Origin: Pontibacter aydingkolensis
GTDB lineage: Bacteria > Bacteroidota > Bacteroidia > Cytophagales > Hymenobacteraceae
Direction of reading: 5' to 3'
Assembly (NCBI RefSeq): GCF_019443125.1
Contig: NZ_JAHYXK010000001.1
Span: 261,608-325,607, forward strand
DNA length: 64,000 nucleotides
The position numbers were made by a program, and so were the translations under genes. Of this stretch, positions 1-8,958 are shown piece after piece. How positions within the stretch are numbered: the first letter of the stretch is position 1; every line of letters begins with the position of its first letter. Below the pieces are notes generated by a model. The model saw nothing but the letters and a program-made list of their open reading frames with translations. It was not told where the DNA came from and did not search any database.

Positions 1-390
1 ACCGTTGCTGGCAGTCCAGGCGTAGGTGTATGGGGCAGTACCACCGCTCGGAGATAAGTCAATCGAGCCAGTAGCGCCACCATAGCAGAGCACGTTCACG
101 TGCGTCTCGGTAGCCGAAAGCGCCGCTGCCGGCTGCGTGATGGTCACTTCTTTGGTAGCACGGCAGCCGCCGGTAGTGCCATTGGCATCAGTGATGACAA
201 CACTATAAGTACCGGCCACCAGGCCAGACAGGTCCTGATCATCTTCCTGTCCTGTTGGTATCACACCACCGTTGCTGGCAGTCCAGGCGTAGGTGTATGG
301 GGCAGTACCACCGCTCGGAGATAAGTCAATCGAGCCAGTAGCGCCACCATAGCAGAGCACGTTCACGTGCGTCTCGGTAGCCGAAAGCGC
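1..390 (-). repeat. 267-bp tandem repeat unit inside the SprB-repeat gene
   Basis: Bases 1-123 are identical to 268-390, giving a period of 267 bp (89 codons), in frame. The intervening part, 124-267, encodes the second half of the repeat (GQEDDQDL, then LVAGTYSVVITDANG). Further copies probably continue beyond the left edge. The earlier repeat encoded at about 391-660 is strongly diverged. Confidence 0.9.
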
Positions 391-1323
391 TACAGGCTCA
401 AATATTGTTTCAGAGCCTGTACGTTCGCAGAATGGATCTGATGAGTCTTTTATCTTCCATGTGTATACAGTACCTGTTGTACTTCCTGAAAGATTTGAGA
501 CAGTATAAGGAGAAGTTATAGGTGTAGAGCTATAACCACCATCATTGAAGTTTAAATAATAAGGTCCTGTTCCACCACTAAAAGTCAACGTTATTGAACC
601 ATTTGCTGCGCCATTACAAGTAACATTAGTGCTTGTACTCTCAGCTGACAAACCTACACCGACCTCTAATAATGGTATAATTCCACATTTAGGATTAATC
701 TTAGAAGGATCAAGTGGACATTGTCTGCCGTCATTTGTAGCGGCATCAGTCCAGGCTTGGTAGATGTTTGTTAAATTGAGCTCTGTCCCGCAAACGTACG
801 GAATCGTCCCAGGTATATAATTTGAACCACCATTAAATGGCACTAGCTGCCCTGTCTGTGAATTATAGGTAAATATTTGTAAGTCTTCAAAAGTGGCTAG
901 TTTAGTCCTGTTGGGTAACTGACTACCCGGAAGTATAGTAGCCTCACAACCAGTTATGTAGTAGACGATGTCATTTGTCAACGGATCATCATCTGTCATC
1001 ACCAATCTGGCCCAGAAAGCAAAGGATGTTCGCAAAGACTCAGTATTGTTTCTAACACCCAAAGTTAAGGTCCCGTAGACAGTTTCACCTTCTGTACAGT
1101 CACAGTTGTCAAGCACTAAGTCTGCATCTACAACATCTAAGTCATTTGATGTACATCGCTCTGGAGCAGGCAAATTAAATACTGAACGCACTGTCTGTGC
1201 ATGAACACTATTACTCATCATCAAAAAAACTGCCAGCACCACCATAGCATAACGCCATAGTAGCTGCAGCTGCTGCGAGAGAACGTTGCCCGTCCTACTC
1301 GTGTAACATGAAAAATTCTTCAT
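1..1323 (-). CDS. Secreted SprB-repeat surface protein, 3' end cut by the window
   Basis: The frame is open for all 441 codons from the ATG at 1323 to the window edge, so the C-terminus is missing. The protein starts with a basic N-terminus and a hydrophobic stretch (about residues 25-42) ending in SVHA/Q, a good signal peptidase I site. A cysteine-bearing N-terminal domain (about 45-225) follows. From about residue 230 come SprB-type repeats with the pattern VxCxGxxxGSIxLxxSGGTxPYxYxW, ending in LVAGTYSVVITDANG. SprB-repeat proteins are large adhesins, some used in gliding motility and usually exported by the type IX system through a C-terminal domain not visible here. The last two repeats are 89 residues apart and identical over 123 bases, which suggests recent duplication or gene conversion. 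The class is firm; a role in gliding is only a possibility. Confidence 0.85.
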   Translation of the reverse strand, partial: MKNFSCYTSRTGNVLSQQLQLLWRYAMVVLAVFLMMSNSVHAQTVRSVFNLPAPERCTSNDLDVVDADLVLDNCDCTEGETVYGTLTLGVRNNTESLRTSFAFWARLVMTDDDPLTNDIVYYITGCEATILPGSQLPNRTKLATFEDLQIFTYNSQTGQLVPFNGGSNYIPGTIPYVCGTELNLTNIYQAWTDAATNDGRQCPLDPSKINPKCGIIPLLEVGVGLSAESTSTNVTCNGAANGSITLTFSGGTGPYYLNFNDGGYSSTPITSPYTVSNLSGSTTGTVYTWKIKDSSDPFCERTGSETIFEPVALSATETHVNVLCYGGATGSIDLSPSGGTAPYTYAWTASNGGVIPTGQEDDQDLSGLVAGTYSVVITDANGTTGGCRATKEVTITQPAAALSATETHVNVLCYGGATGSIDLSPSGGTAPYTYAWTASNG

Positions 1324-1967
1324 AATTGTAAATGTTTTGTTGACATAAAAGTTTGTTTTAAGATTAGGGGTGTGAGCCTCAGGCTAAATGCTGCTTCCTA
1401 AATTGGTTAAGATGAAAAATGTCTGACTGTCACACCGCTATTGATTCTACAAAAGCTCAGAAGGGGCCAGGCCAAAAGCTGGCAAATAAGATTAAGGAGG
1501 CTGTGCAAGTATAGAGGCAATATGCAGACAGCCTGCCTTTTTTATAAGGCGGGTATTTTTCATGGATGCAGTTTTAGCAAGAGTTAAAAAATGGGCTCTA
1601 AGAGGGGAAAATTTAGAACCTTACAGGCTTAGCTAAATAAAGCTAGCCGGCAGAACAGGAAGCGTAGATTTGTTTAGAGAGTATTTGACGATTAGAATGT
1701 GAGTATCACATAAAAAGCCACAGGCAATTCAAGGAGGAGTAATTACCTTTTGTTCCTTTAGTTATCCCGCATAAACTAAATAACCAGGATATCAAGGCTA
1801 TAACACAGGGTACAAAAAAGTCCTGATTTCGATAACCTTACTTTCTTTAACGAAGGCAATCAAAATCAGGACAAATTCAATATTTAATTAAAGTAAAGAG
1901 GCAAAAATAGAGGGTGAAAAAACTTACATTACAGGTTTAACGAAAATATAATTAGTACAATATAATA
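1324..1967. other. Intergenic region without a recognisable gene
   Basis: I see no credible coding region in this AT-rich gap. It should hold the promoter of the SprB-repeat gene near 1330-1400, but no TAnnTTTG box is clear. An imperfect hairpin at 1531-1550 (CCTGCCTT, 6-nt loop, AAGGCGGG) is followed by a short T-rich tail at 1554-1560. It may be a leftover forward terminator, because no forward gene lies upstream within the window. Confidence 0.5.
1814..1872 (-). terminator. Probable terminator of the 58-aa gene
   Basis: On the minus strand GTCCTGATTT (1872-1863) pairs with AAATCAGGAC (1829-1820). An inner CCTT/AAGG pair lies in the long loop, and six T residues follow (1819-1814). It lies about 100 bases past the stop of the small reverse gene. 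The long loop makes it weaker than the other terminators in the window. Confidence 0.45.
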
Positions 1968-2144
1968 TCAATTTTCTGAAAAACTGTAATCATAAAAGTT
2001 ATAAACCTCCAACTCTGTTTCCACTGAGTCGTCGTATTGCTTAAAGCGCATTTTCTTAGGCGATTCGTCCGGCGACTCATAGCCCCATTTCAGACGGTTA
2101 ACATACTTTAATTCTTCGGGTAATAGTAACTTCTTTTGCTTCAT
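1968..2144 (-). CDS. Small hypothetical protein, 58 aa
   Basis: An ATG at 2144 opens a 58-codon frame ending in TGA at 1968. The start is supported by a GAAAGGAT sequence directly upstream, one of the better ribosome-binding sites in the window. The product is highly charged: a lysine-rich start (MKQKKLLLPEELK), a middle with ESPDESPKK, and an acidic, aromatic tail (VYNFYDYSFSEN). There is no signal peptide, membrane segment or known motif. It stands alone between pnuC and the SprB-repeat gene and is followed by a hairpin. I do not recognise a family. Conservation in related genomes would be needed to confirm it as a gene. Confidence 0.45.
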   Translation of the reverse strand: MKQKKLLLPEELKYVNRLKWGYESPDESPKKMRFKQYDDSVETELEVYNFYDYSFSEN

Positions 2145-2278
2145 ATCCTTTCACATTTAAGCGTTACACATACATCCCTCGAACGTAGGGTGTCAATCTA
2201 AAAATTACCTATATGTACGGATTGCATCTGCGGCCGGATTATGTTTATCTGCAGTATAAATAGTACAATTACATTTAT

Positions 2279-2908
2279 TTAGGCAACAAGCTGCGCTTTT
2301 TTGTCCTCTTCCAGTGATTTTTTCCAATCACGGTAGCCTATTACACACAATATCAAAAAAATAAAGTACAACACACTGGTAATATACAGCTCTTTGTAAG
2401 TATACACGCCCACATACACTGTATCTACCACCAGCCATACAATCCAATTCTCCAGCCGCTTTTTGGCCATCATCCAATAGCCTATTAAACTTATTGCTGT
2501 AGTGGCCGAATCGGTGTAAGGGAGGTCGGCATCGGTGTAGTTCTCCAGGAAATAGCCCAGGCCTAATGTAAAAGCAGTGCCAAGTATGATCAGTACCAAT
2601 AATTCCAGTTTACCTACACGCCCTACCTTGCGCTCAGTATGGCCTTTGCCCCCGTATAGCCACACATACCACCCATACAGGCTTGTAACTACATAAAAGG
2701 CATTAAGGCCCATATCGGCATAAAGGCGGGCATCGTAAAACACTACCACGTACATGGCAACACTCACAAGGCCAAGCGGCCAGGTCCAGACGCTTTGGCG
2801 GGCAGCCAGCCAAACGCCAATTACACCAGCCAGTGCGCCAATCAATTCAAACAGGCTCATGGCTTGCAGGGCCTGTAGTATATTTAGGGTGATAGTTGTT
2901 GTATCCAT
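2279..2908 (-). CDS. pnuC: Nicotinamide riboside transporter PnuC
   Basis: The 209-aa hydrophobic protein has about seven membrane segments and the PnuC signatures: W-rich motifs (SVWTWPLGLVSVAMY), the TTAISLIGYWMMAKKRLENW stretch and WLVVDTVYVGVYTYKELY near residues 155-175. PnuC proteins are SWEET-like facilitators that bring nicotinamide riboside, or in some subfamilies thiamine, across the inner membrane for NAD salvage. Length fits the family (about 200-230 aa). A second in-frame ATG at codon 18 (MSLFELIG) is an alternative start; neither has a clear Shine-Dalgarno. In many Bacteroidota pnuC sits beside a thiamine-pathway kinase or a TonB receptor. Neither is here, and I see no TPP riboswitch upstream, so nicotinamide riboside is the safer substrate guess. 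Confidence 0.88.
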   Translation of the reverse strand: MDTTTITLNILQALQAMSLFELIGALAGVIGVWLAARQSVWTWPLGLVSVAMYVVVFYDARLYADMGLNAFYVVTSLYGWYVWLYGGKGHTERKVGRVGKLELLVLIILGTAFTLGLGYFLENYTDADLPYTDSATTAISLIGYWMMAKKRLENWIVWLVVDTVYVGVYTYKELYITSVLYFIFLILCVIGYRDWKKSLEEDKKAQLVA

Positions 2909-3018
2909 TGCGTAAAAACCAGCAGCGGCGATGCTGCAAAAAGGCTAATTCGTTGCTAAGTTTGTAAAATTAAATTAACTCTGCCAAAAACAAGCAATGC
3001 TTTTGGCTACTTACAGGT

Positions 3019-3336
3019 ATGGACGAAATTACTGCAACAGAACTTAAGGAGCGGCTTGCCCGGAATAACAAGATACAATTGGTAGATGTGCGCGAGCCGT
3101 CTGAATTTGAGATATGCAACCTGGGCGGCGAACTTATACCTATGGGCGAACTGCCCAAACAGGCCAGCCGCATCCGCCGCGACATTCCGGTTGTCGTTAT
3201 CTGTCACCACGGTTTCAGAAGCGCCCAGGCCATAAATTACCTTAACCAGCGCCTTGGCTACGATAACCTGCTAAACCTTAAAGGCGGCATACACGCCTGG
3301 GCCACGCAGGTAGATCCGGATATGGCGGTTTATTAA
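3019..3336 (+). CDS. Single-domain rhodanese-like protein
   Basis: This 105-aa protein is one rhodanese domain. It has the early LVDVREPSEFEICNLGG motif (residues 21-37), which opens the fold, and the active-site loop CHHGFRS with Cys62 as the likely persulfide carrier. It ends in LKGGIHAWATQVDP, the typical C-terminal motif. It lacks a signal peptide and should be cytoplasmic. Single-domain rhodaneses move sulfane sulfur in thiosulfate detoxification, Fe-S or thiocofactor pathways; the true acceptor cannot be told from sequence. The gene is divergent from pnuC, 110 bp away, and is followed by a 178-bp inverted-repeat element, so it is probably monocistronic. Confidence 0.88.
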   Translation: MDEITATELKERLARNNKIQLVDVREPSEFEICNLGGELIPMGELPKQASRIRRDIPVVVICHHGFRSAQAINYLNQRLGYDNLLNLKGGIHAWATQVDPDMAVY

Positions 3337-3338
3337 TT

Positions 3339-3516
3339 CGTTATTGGTTGATCGTTGTTCGTTGTTCGAAATGTAGAGACGCAATACCTTGCGTCTTGTC
3401 AGCTATAAGACATTCTGTTTCAAGCCTTGAGAGACTTTAAAAGGCACCGCCTTGTAGCCAGCAAGACGCAAGGTATTGCGTCTCTACAAAACACGAACAA
3501 CGAATAACCAATAACG
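3339..3516. repeat. Composite inverted-repeat element, copy 1
   Basis: A 26-bp perfect inverted repeat (3373-3398 with 3462-3487, beginning GTAGAGACGCAATACC) encloses 63 bp. Outside it, CGTTATTGGTT...GTTGTTCG on the left matches CGAACAACGAATAACCAATAACG on the right, so the whole 178 bp can fold on itself. Each arm is itself palindromic (AGACGCAA...TTGCGTCT). The same element recurs at 21665-21852. No coding capacity is seen. Confidence 0.85.
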
Positions 3517-3529
3517 AAACCTATTACCC

Positions 3530-3808
3530 TGTAGCAGACAAGACGCAAAATATTGCGTCTCTACATTCTCCAATAACCAATAACCCTCTCCCTGGCGCAA
3601 GTGTTAAGCGAAGCGTCACTTGTGACTATTAATGTAGGGAAGTCTCCCCTAAATGCTCAGGTACAGGTCAGACTTCCGTGAGCCATAATCTATTCTTTGA
3701 GATGTCTGCTATTGCGAACTTTAAAAGGCACTGCCTTGCAGCAAACAAGAAGCAAAGTATTGCGTCTCTACATTTCGAACAACGAATAACGATCAACCAA
3801 TAACGATC
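3530..3808. repeat. Two partial copies of the GTAGAGACGCAA repeat family
   Basis: Two right-hand half copies of the neighbouring element are seen: GACAAGACGCAAAATATTGC followed by GTCTCTAC and ATAACCAATAACC (3538-3588), and AGCAAAGTATTGCGTCTCTAC followed by the GAACAACGAATAACGATC tail (3751-3808). Between them a separate short repeat (3592-3626) reads GGCGCAAGTGTTAAGCGAAGCGTCACTTG. Together with copy 1 they fill the 640-bp gap before guaB. Confidence 0.7.
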
Positions 3809-3895
3809 CTCCGTTTCTACGTTTCCGAACAACAATTCAACCATTTAGCAATCTAACAATTAACTGTTATCAATCAATAATCCCGTATCTAATAA

Positions 3896-5446
<1,551 letters not shown>

Positions 5447-5467
5447 ACTTTTATAAAAGTATAAATT

Positions 5468-5517
5468 AAAAACAAAGCGCCGCTGCACCATTACAATGCA
5501 GTGGCGCTTTGTTTTTA
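5468..5517 (+). terminator. Terminator after guaB
   Basis: The sequence AAAACAAAGCGCC, CTGCA, a 9-nt loop, TGCAG, GGCGCTTTGTTTT forms an 18-bp stem with one mismatch and is followed by a T-rich tail. Because both flanks are A/T runs it could work in both directions, but only guaB ends here. Confidence 0.85.
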
Positions 5518-5578
5518 ATTTCAGGATCAGGAATGCATGATTAAAGAGTATGTATGATAACCAGACAAGCGTTTTGCT

Positions 5579-5654
5579 GTAGGGACAGGTCGCGACCCAA
5601 TGCTGACAACTTAAGCAAATTGCTCATCTGGATTACAAATCCAGATGAGCAATT
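5579..5654. repeat. Degenerate GGTCGCGACC repeat and a 17-bp perfect hairpin
   Basis: Bases 5579-5597 (GTAGGGACAGGTCGCGACC) are the left part of a palindrome found intact at 22920-22939 and 39683-39702. Bases 5618-5634 (AATTGCTCATCTGGATT) and 5638-5654 form a perfect 17-bp inverted repeat around ACA. These occupy the otherwise empty 500-bp gap between guaB and the phosphatase gene. The rest of that gap shows no gene. Confidence 0.75.
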
Positions 5655-5969
5655 ATTGAAAGGATTTATGTAGGCAGTCTTGTTTATTCAAAATCTATTT
5701 TCATAACAGCGACTAACAACCTTACACCCGGCCATAGGCACCTTCAGACAAACAAATAAGCATAAGCACCTGTACTACAGCACGGTTACAAAACAAAGAA
5801 TAAGTCACCACCATACATATTAACCAAAAGTATTATATTTACGTTATGCTATGTGTTTTGGAGCCATGCTTCGGCAGGTTAGCAAATTTTTTTATTACCT
5901 TTCATTATTATTGCAATCAAAAACACCTGTTAAGCAACGCCTTAGAAATTGGGTCGGGTTTTCCGTTTT

Positions 5970-8033
5970 ATGCTATATAGAACAAACGCGAAATCTTTAT
6001 TAGTAACTACAGCTATTATTAGCTGGGTACTGCTATTGCTTAATATTCTGATATCTGTAGAGGCAATTGACCAGCCAAATGCTGTTAAAGTCTCAATTCC
6101 TTTTGTAAATAACTTCCTGATCGTTATTTTCATCATCTCTGTTTTTCTTTACCAGAGGCTTAGTTCAGAAAACCTGAAAGGAATTGACTTTATAGGCTAC
6201 CTCTGGCATTTATTCTCTAAGGCCGGCGTGGCGGCATATGTTAGTGTGGCTTTATACCTTGGCTACAAGCTAATCACAAACTACACGAATATCGAGTCGC
6301 CGTCGCTGCTGCACTTTGTGTACCAGATAAATTTCGGGTTGCTGGTTATCTTTCTGGCTAAGGCTTTTTACATCTGGCGGCAATTGCTGCTCTATCACAA
6401 AAACAAATTTCTGCAAATAGCCTGGGACTGGTTTGAGCTGCTGGTATTTGGCACATTACTGCTTACACTACTTAATTTTAACTACACCAGCTATATTTTT
6501 CTGCCCCTGCTGGCGCTGCTCAGCTTCTATGTTCTGTTTCTGTGCACTAACATGAAATGGGTAGCTTACCTCACGTTCAATAACAAAAGCAGGTCGCTGG
6601 TACTTTTGGGGGCTATTCTTCTCAGCTGCTACATCTTCGTAAACTTTTTCCAGCAAATGGCAGATAGCCCTAGCCTGGTAATTGATTACACGGATGTGGG
6701 ATTTCTGCTGCTGGCTATGCTGTTTGTAGGGCTTTATACTTTGGCCGCTTTTCTGGTGTCGTTGTTCAGTTTGCCAACCTCCAGCGTGTTCGAGCAAAAA
6801 AGCGAAGACCTCCTCAACTTCCAGCGCCTTAGCCAGTCTATACAGCAGGGCCAGAGCGAGGCACAGGTATACGACATGCTTTTCGAAAGCACCATCAAAG
6901 CATCTGATGCAAGCGCTGCCTGGTTTGAGCTGATCCGGAACAGTGAGCCGCAGGTAACGCACCTGCTAAGTATAAATGCAGAGCAGATAACACGCATACG
7001 CCATTTATTGCTGGCCTACAATATCCAGAACATCGATTACATCAACAATAACCTGGACCGTAACCCCGGCTTCCGGGACCTTACGCTGCCCTGGAAATCG
7101 CTGATCATACTTCCGATCAAATCAAAAAAACACCTGTCCGGCAACTTATACTTGTTAAAAGACATTGAGCAGGGCTTCGATCGTGAGACTGTAAATGTGC
7201 TGCGTACTTTTACCAGCCAAACCATACTTACCATCGAGAACCTGCGGTTGGTAAGCGAGTCGCTGCTAAACGAGCGTTATAAGGAAGAGCTGAAGATTGC
7301 CACGCAGGTGCAGGAGAGCCTGATACCAAAAACATTCCCTACGGACAGCTGGTTTGAGATAAGCACGCATGCTGTAGCAGCAAAGGAAGTTGGAGGCGAC
7401 TTTTACGATTTCCTGCAGTTAAGCGAGTCTCGGATTGCCATTATTATTGGTGACGTGTCGGGGAAAGGTATCTCGGCCGCCTTCCATATGGCGCAGATGA
7501 AAGGCATTTTTCATGGGCTGATGCAGCAGGACATGCCTCCAAGCGAGTTTATGAAGCAGGCCAACAGCGCTCTGAGCCGCTGCCTTGAGAAAACCTCTTT
7601 TATTACTTCTGCGCTATATATAATTGATTACAGGATGAAGGGGTTTATGTTTGCGCGCGCAGGCCATTGCCATACTTTATACTATAACTCAATGATGGAG
7701 GACGTGTTCTACTTCCAGACAGATGGGTTAGGACTAGGCATTATACGCGACAAAAGCTACAATAACCATGTGCGCGAGATGTATTACGACTACAACCCGA
7801 ACGATGTGATGGTTATTTACACGGATGGTATTGTAGAAGCCCGAAGCCTAGAAAACGAAGAATATGGCGAAGACCGCTTAAAGTATATGCTCACACAAAC
7901 TTACCACCTGGAGGCCGAGGATATTAAATGTGCCATCATTAACGACCTGGAGGAATTTACCGGGCCAGGCAACCTATATGATGACCAGACGTTGCTTGTT
8001 ATTAAATTTAAACCTACTCAACCTAACGAATAA
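5970..8033 (+). CDS. Membrane PP2C (SpoIIE-type) serine phosphatase with GAF-like domain, RsbU-like
   Basis: The 687-aa protein has about seven hydrophobic segments in its first 270 residues, a GAF-like sensory region (about 295-430) and a C-terminal SpoIIE/PP2C phosphatase domain. The phosphatase shows the metal-binding motifs EVGGDFYDF and GDVSGKGISAA and the later YTDGIVEARS. A QVQESLIPK helix leads into the domain, as in RsbU-type phosphatases. Such enzymes dephosphorylate a STAS anti-anti-sigma protein; the STAS gene follows 19 bp downstream and an RsbW-like kinase after it. The start is taken as the ATG at 5970; a TTG seven codons upstream (5949) is possible. The membrane region suggests the circuit reads an envelope or ligand signal. 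The final target is not visible in the window. Confidence 0.9.
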   Translation: MLYRTNAKSLLVTTAIISWVLLLLNILISVEAIDQPNAVKVSIPFVNNFLIVIFIISVFLYQRLSSENLKGIDFIGYLWHLFSKAGVAAYVSVALYLGYKLITNYTNIESPSLLHFVYQINFGLLVIFLAKAFYIWRQLLLYHKNKFLQIAWDWFELLVFGTLLLTLLNFNYTSYIFLPLLALLSFYVLFLCTNMKWVAYLTFNNKSRSLVLLGAILLSCYIFVNFFQQMADSPSLVIDYTDVGFLLLAMLFVGLYTLAAFLVSLFSLPTSSVFEQKSEDLLNFQRLSQSIQQGQSEAQVYDMLFESTIKASDASAAWFELIRNSEPQVTHLLSINAEQITRIRHLLLAYNIQNIDYINNNLDRNPGFRDLTLPWKSLIILPIKSKKHLSGNLYLLKDIEQGFDRETVNVLRTFTSQTILTIENLRLVSESLLNERYKEELKIATQVQESLIPKTFPTDSWFEISTHAVAAKEVGGDFYDFLQLSESRIAIIIGDVSGKGISAAFHMAQMKGIFHGLMQQDMPPSEFMKQANSALSRCLEKTSFITSALYIIDYRMKGFMFARAGHCHTLYYNSMMEDVFYFQTDGLGLGIIRDKSYNNHVREMYYDYNPNDVMVIYTDGIVEARSLENEEYGEDRLKYMLTQTYHLEAEDIKCAIINDLEEFTGPGNLYDDQTLLVIKFKPTQPNE

Positions 8034-8052
8034 CCGACCCGTAAATAAGCCG

Positions 8053-8391
8053 ATGAAAATTACACAAGAAATCAAAGAAAGCACCGTCATTATGACCCTG
8101 GACGGTGAACTGGATGCCAGCTCTTCTGTTATACTTGACGAAGAGTTATCTGATCCTGAAATAATGAAATACAGCAAGATACTGGTTGATTGCGAGAAGC
8201 TGAATTACATCTCTTCTGCCGGCCTTGGCGTGTTTATTTCGCACCTGCAGCGCTTCGAGGATGCCCAGATCAAATTAATTTTTTACAATATGCAGGACAA
8301 AGTGCGCAACGTATTTGAGATATTAGGTCTTGATCTGCTCATGACCATCGTATCAGATTACGAGGAGGCAAGGACTGTTTCAAATGAATAA
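8053..8391 (+). CDS. STAS-domain anti-sigma factor antagonist, RsbV-like
   Basis: This 112-aa protein is a single STAS domain. It begins MKITQEIKESTVIMTLDGEL and has the signature NYISSAGLGVF, in which Ser54 or Ser55 would be the residue phosphorylated by the partner kinase. The open frame extends upstream into the phosphatase gene, but the ATG at 8053 gives the normal STAS length and lies just past the phosphatase stop, so it was chosen. The gene overlaps the kinase gene by 8 bp, which suggests translational coupling. In known Rsb and Spo systems the unphosphorylated antagonist binds the kinase and frees its other partner. Confidence 0.92.
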   Translation: MKITQEIKESTVIMTLDGELDASSSVILDEELSDPEIMKYSKILVDCEKLNYISSAGLGVFISHLQRFEDAQIKLIFYNMQDKVRNVFEILGLDLLMTIVSDYEEARTVSNE

Positions 8392-8794
8392 CTCGATTCG
8401 GGTAAATTGTACTAAGAAAAACCTTAAGCTAATACGCGACTTTGTGGTGGAGTATCTGCGTGCCTATGCACTATCAGATATCATCACAAACCAGATCGTA
8501 TTAGCAGTGGATGAGATATGCGCAAACCTCATTATCCACGCCAACCATGAGAACCCGGATAAGTTTATACACCTGGCCATACACCAGCAAAAAGAGATGC
8601 TAAAGTTCGAGATATCGGACAACGGCCTCGCTTTTCAGAGGTCTAAGTACAAAGAGCCAAACATAGAAGAAAACATCAGGATGGGAAAGAAAGGAGGCGT
8701 AGGTATAGCCCTTGTAAACCGCATCATGGATAAAGTTGAATTCGAATCGAACGACTCTCAGAACGTATGTGTTCTCTATAAAAAAATTAAATAA
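8384..8794 (+). CDS. RsbW-like anti-sigma/serine kinase (HATPase_c_2)
   Basis: The 136-aa protein is a GHKL ATPase domain of the RsbW/SpoIIAB type. The N box is DEICANLIIHANH (about residues 44-56), followed by the SDNGLAF motif (G1) and GKKGGVGIALV (G2) near residue 110. There is no phospho-acceptor histidine domain, so it should phosphorylate the STAS protein or bind a partner. It is translationally coupled to the STAS gene and completes a three-gene partner-switching module with the upstream phosphatase. Bacteroidota generally lack sigma B, and the only sigma gene in this window (39 kb) has its own anti-sigma candidate, so the output of this switch is open. Confidence 0.9.
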   Translation: MNNSIRVNCTKKNLKLIRDFVVEYLRAYALSDIITNQIVLAVDEICANLIIHANHENPDKFIHLAIHQQKEMLKFEISDNGLAFQRSKYKEPNIEENIRMGKKGGVGIALVNRIMDKVEFESNDSQNVCVLYKKIK

Positions 8795-8958
8795 GCCGCT
8801 TACGCACACTTTTCCAGTACATTAGCCGTTATCCGGAACAAAACCGCATGCAATTGGATTATAGTTATACTTTTTGCCTAATCTGTCAGAAAATTTAATT
8901 AAAATTGCATGTTCTGAGTCAGATCAGCTATACTCAATAGTTTGTATTCAATCAACTT

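Noticed and set aside
100-324. Forward 74-aa frame over the SprB repeats
   Set aside because: It is antisense to the SprB-repeat gene, which gives a signal peptide and clear repeat motifs over 441 codons.
3373-3808. Possible CRISPR array from the repeated GTAGAGACGCAA word
   Set aside because: Copies alternate in orientation, spacing is uneven, units are nested palindromes, and no cas gene is near.
5949-5969. TTG start for the PP2C phosphatase gene
   Set aside because: Seven codons upstream of an ATG with no better ribosome-binding site; the ATG at 5970 was preferred, though not by much.
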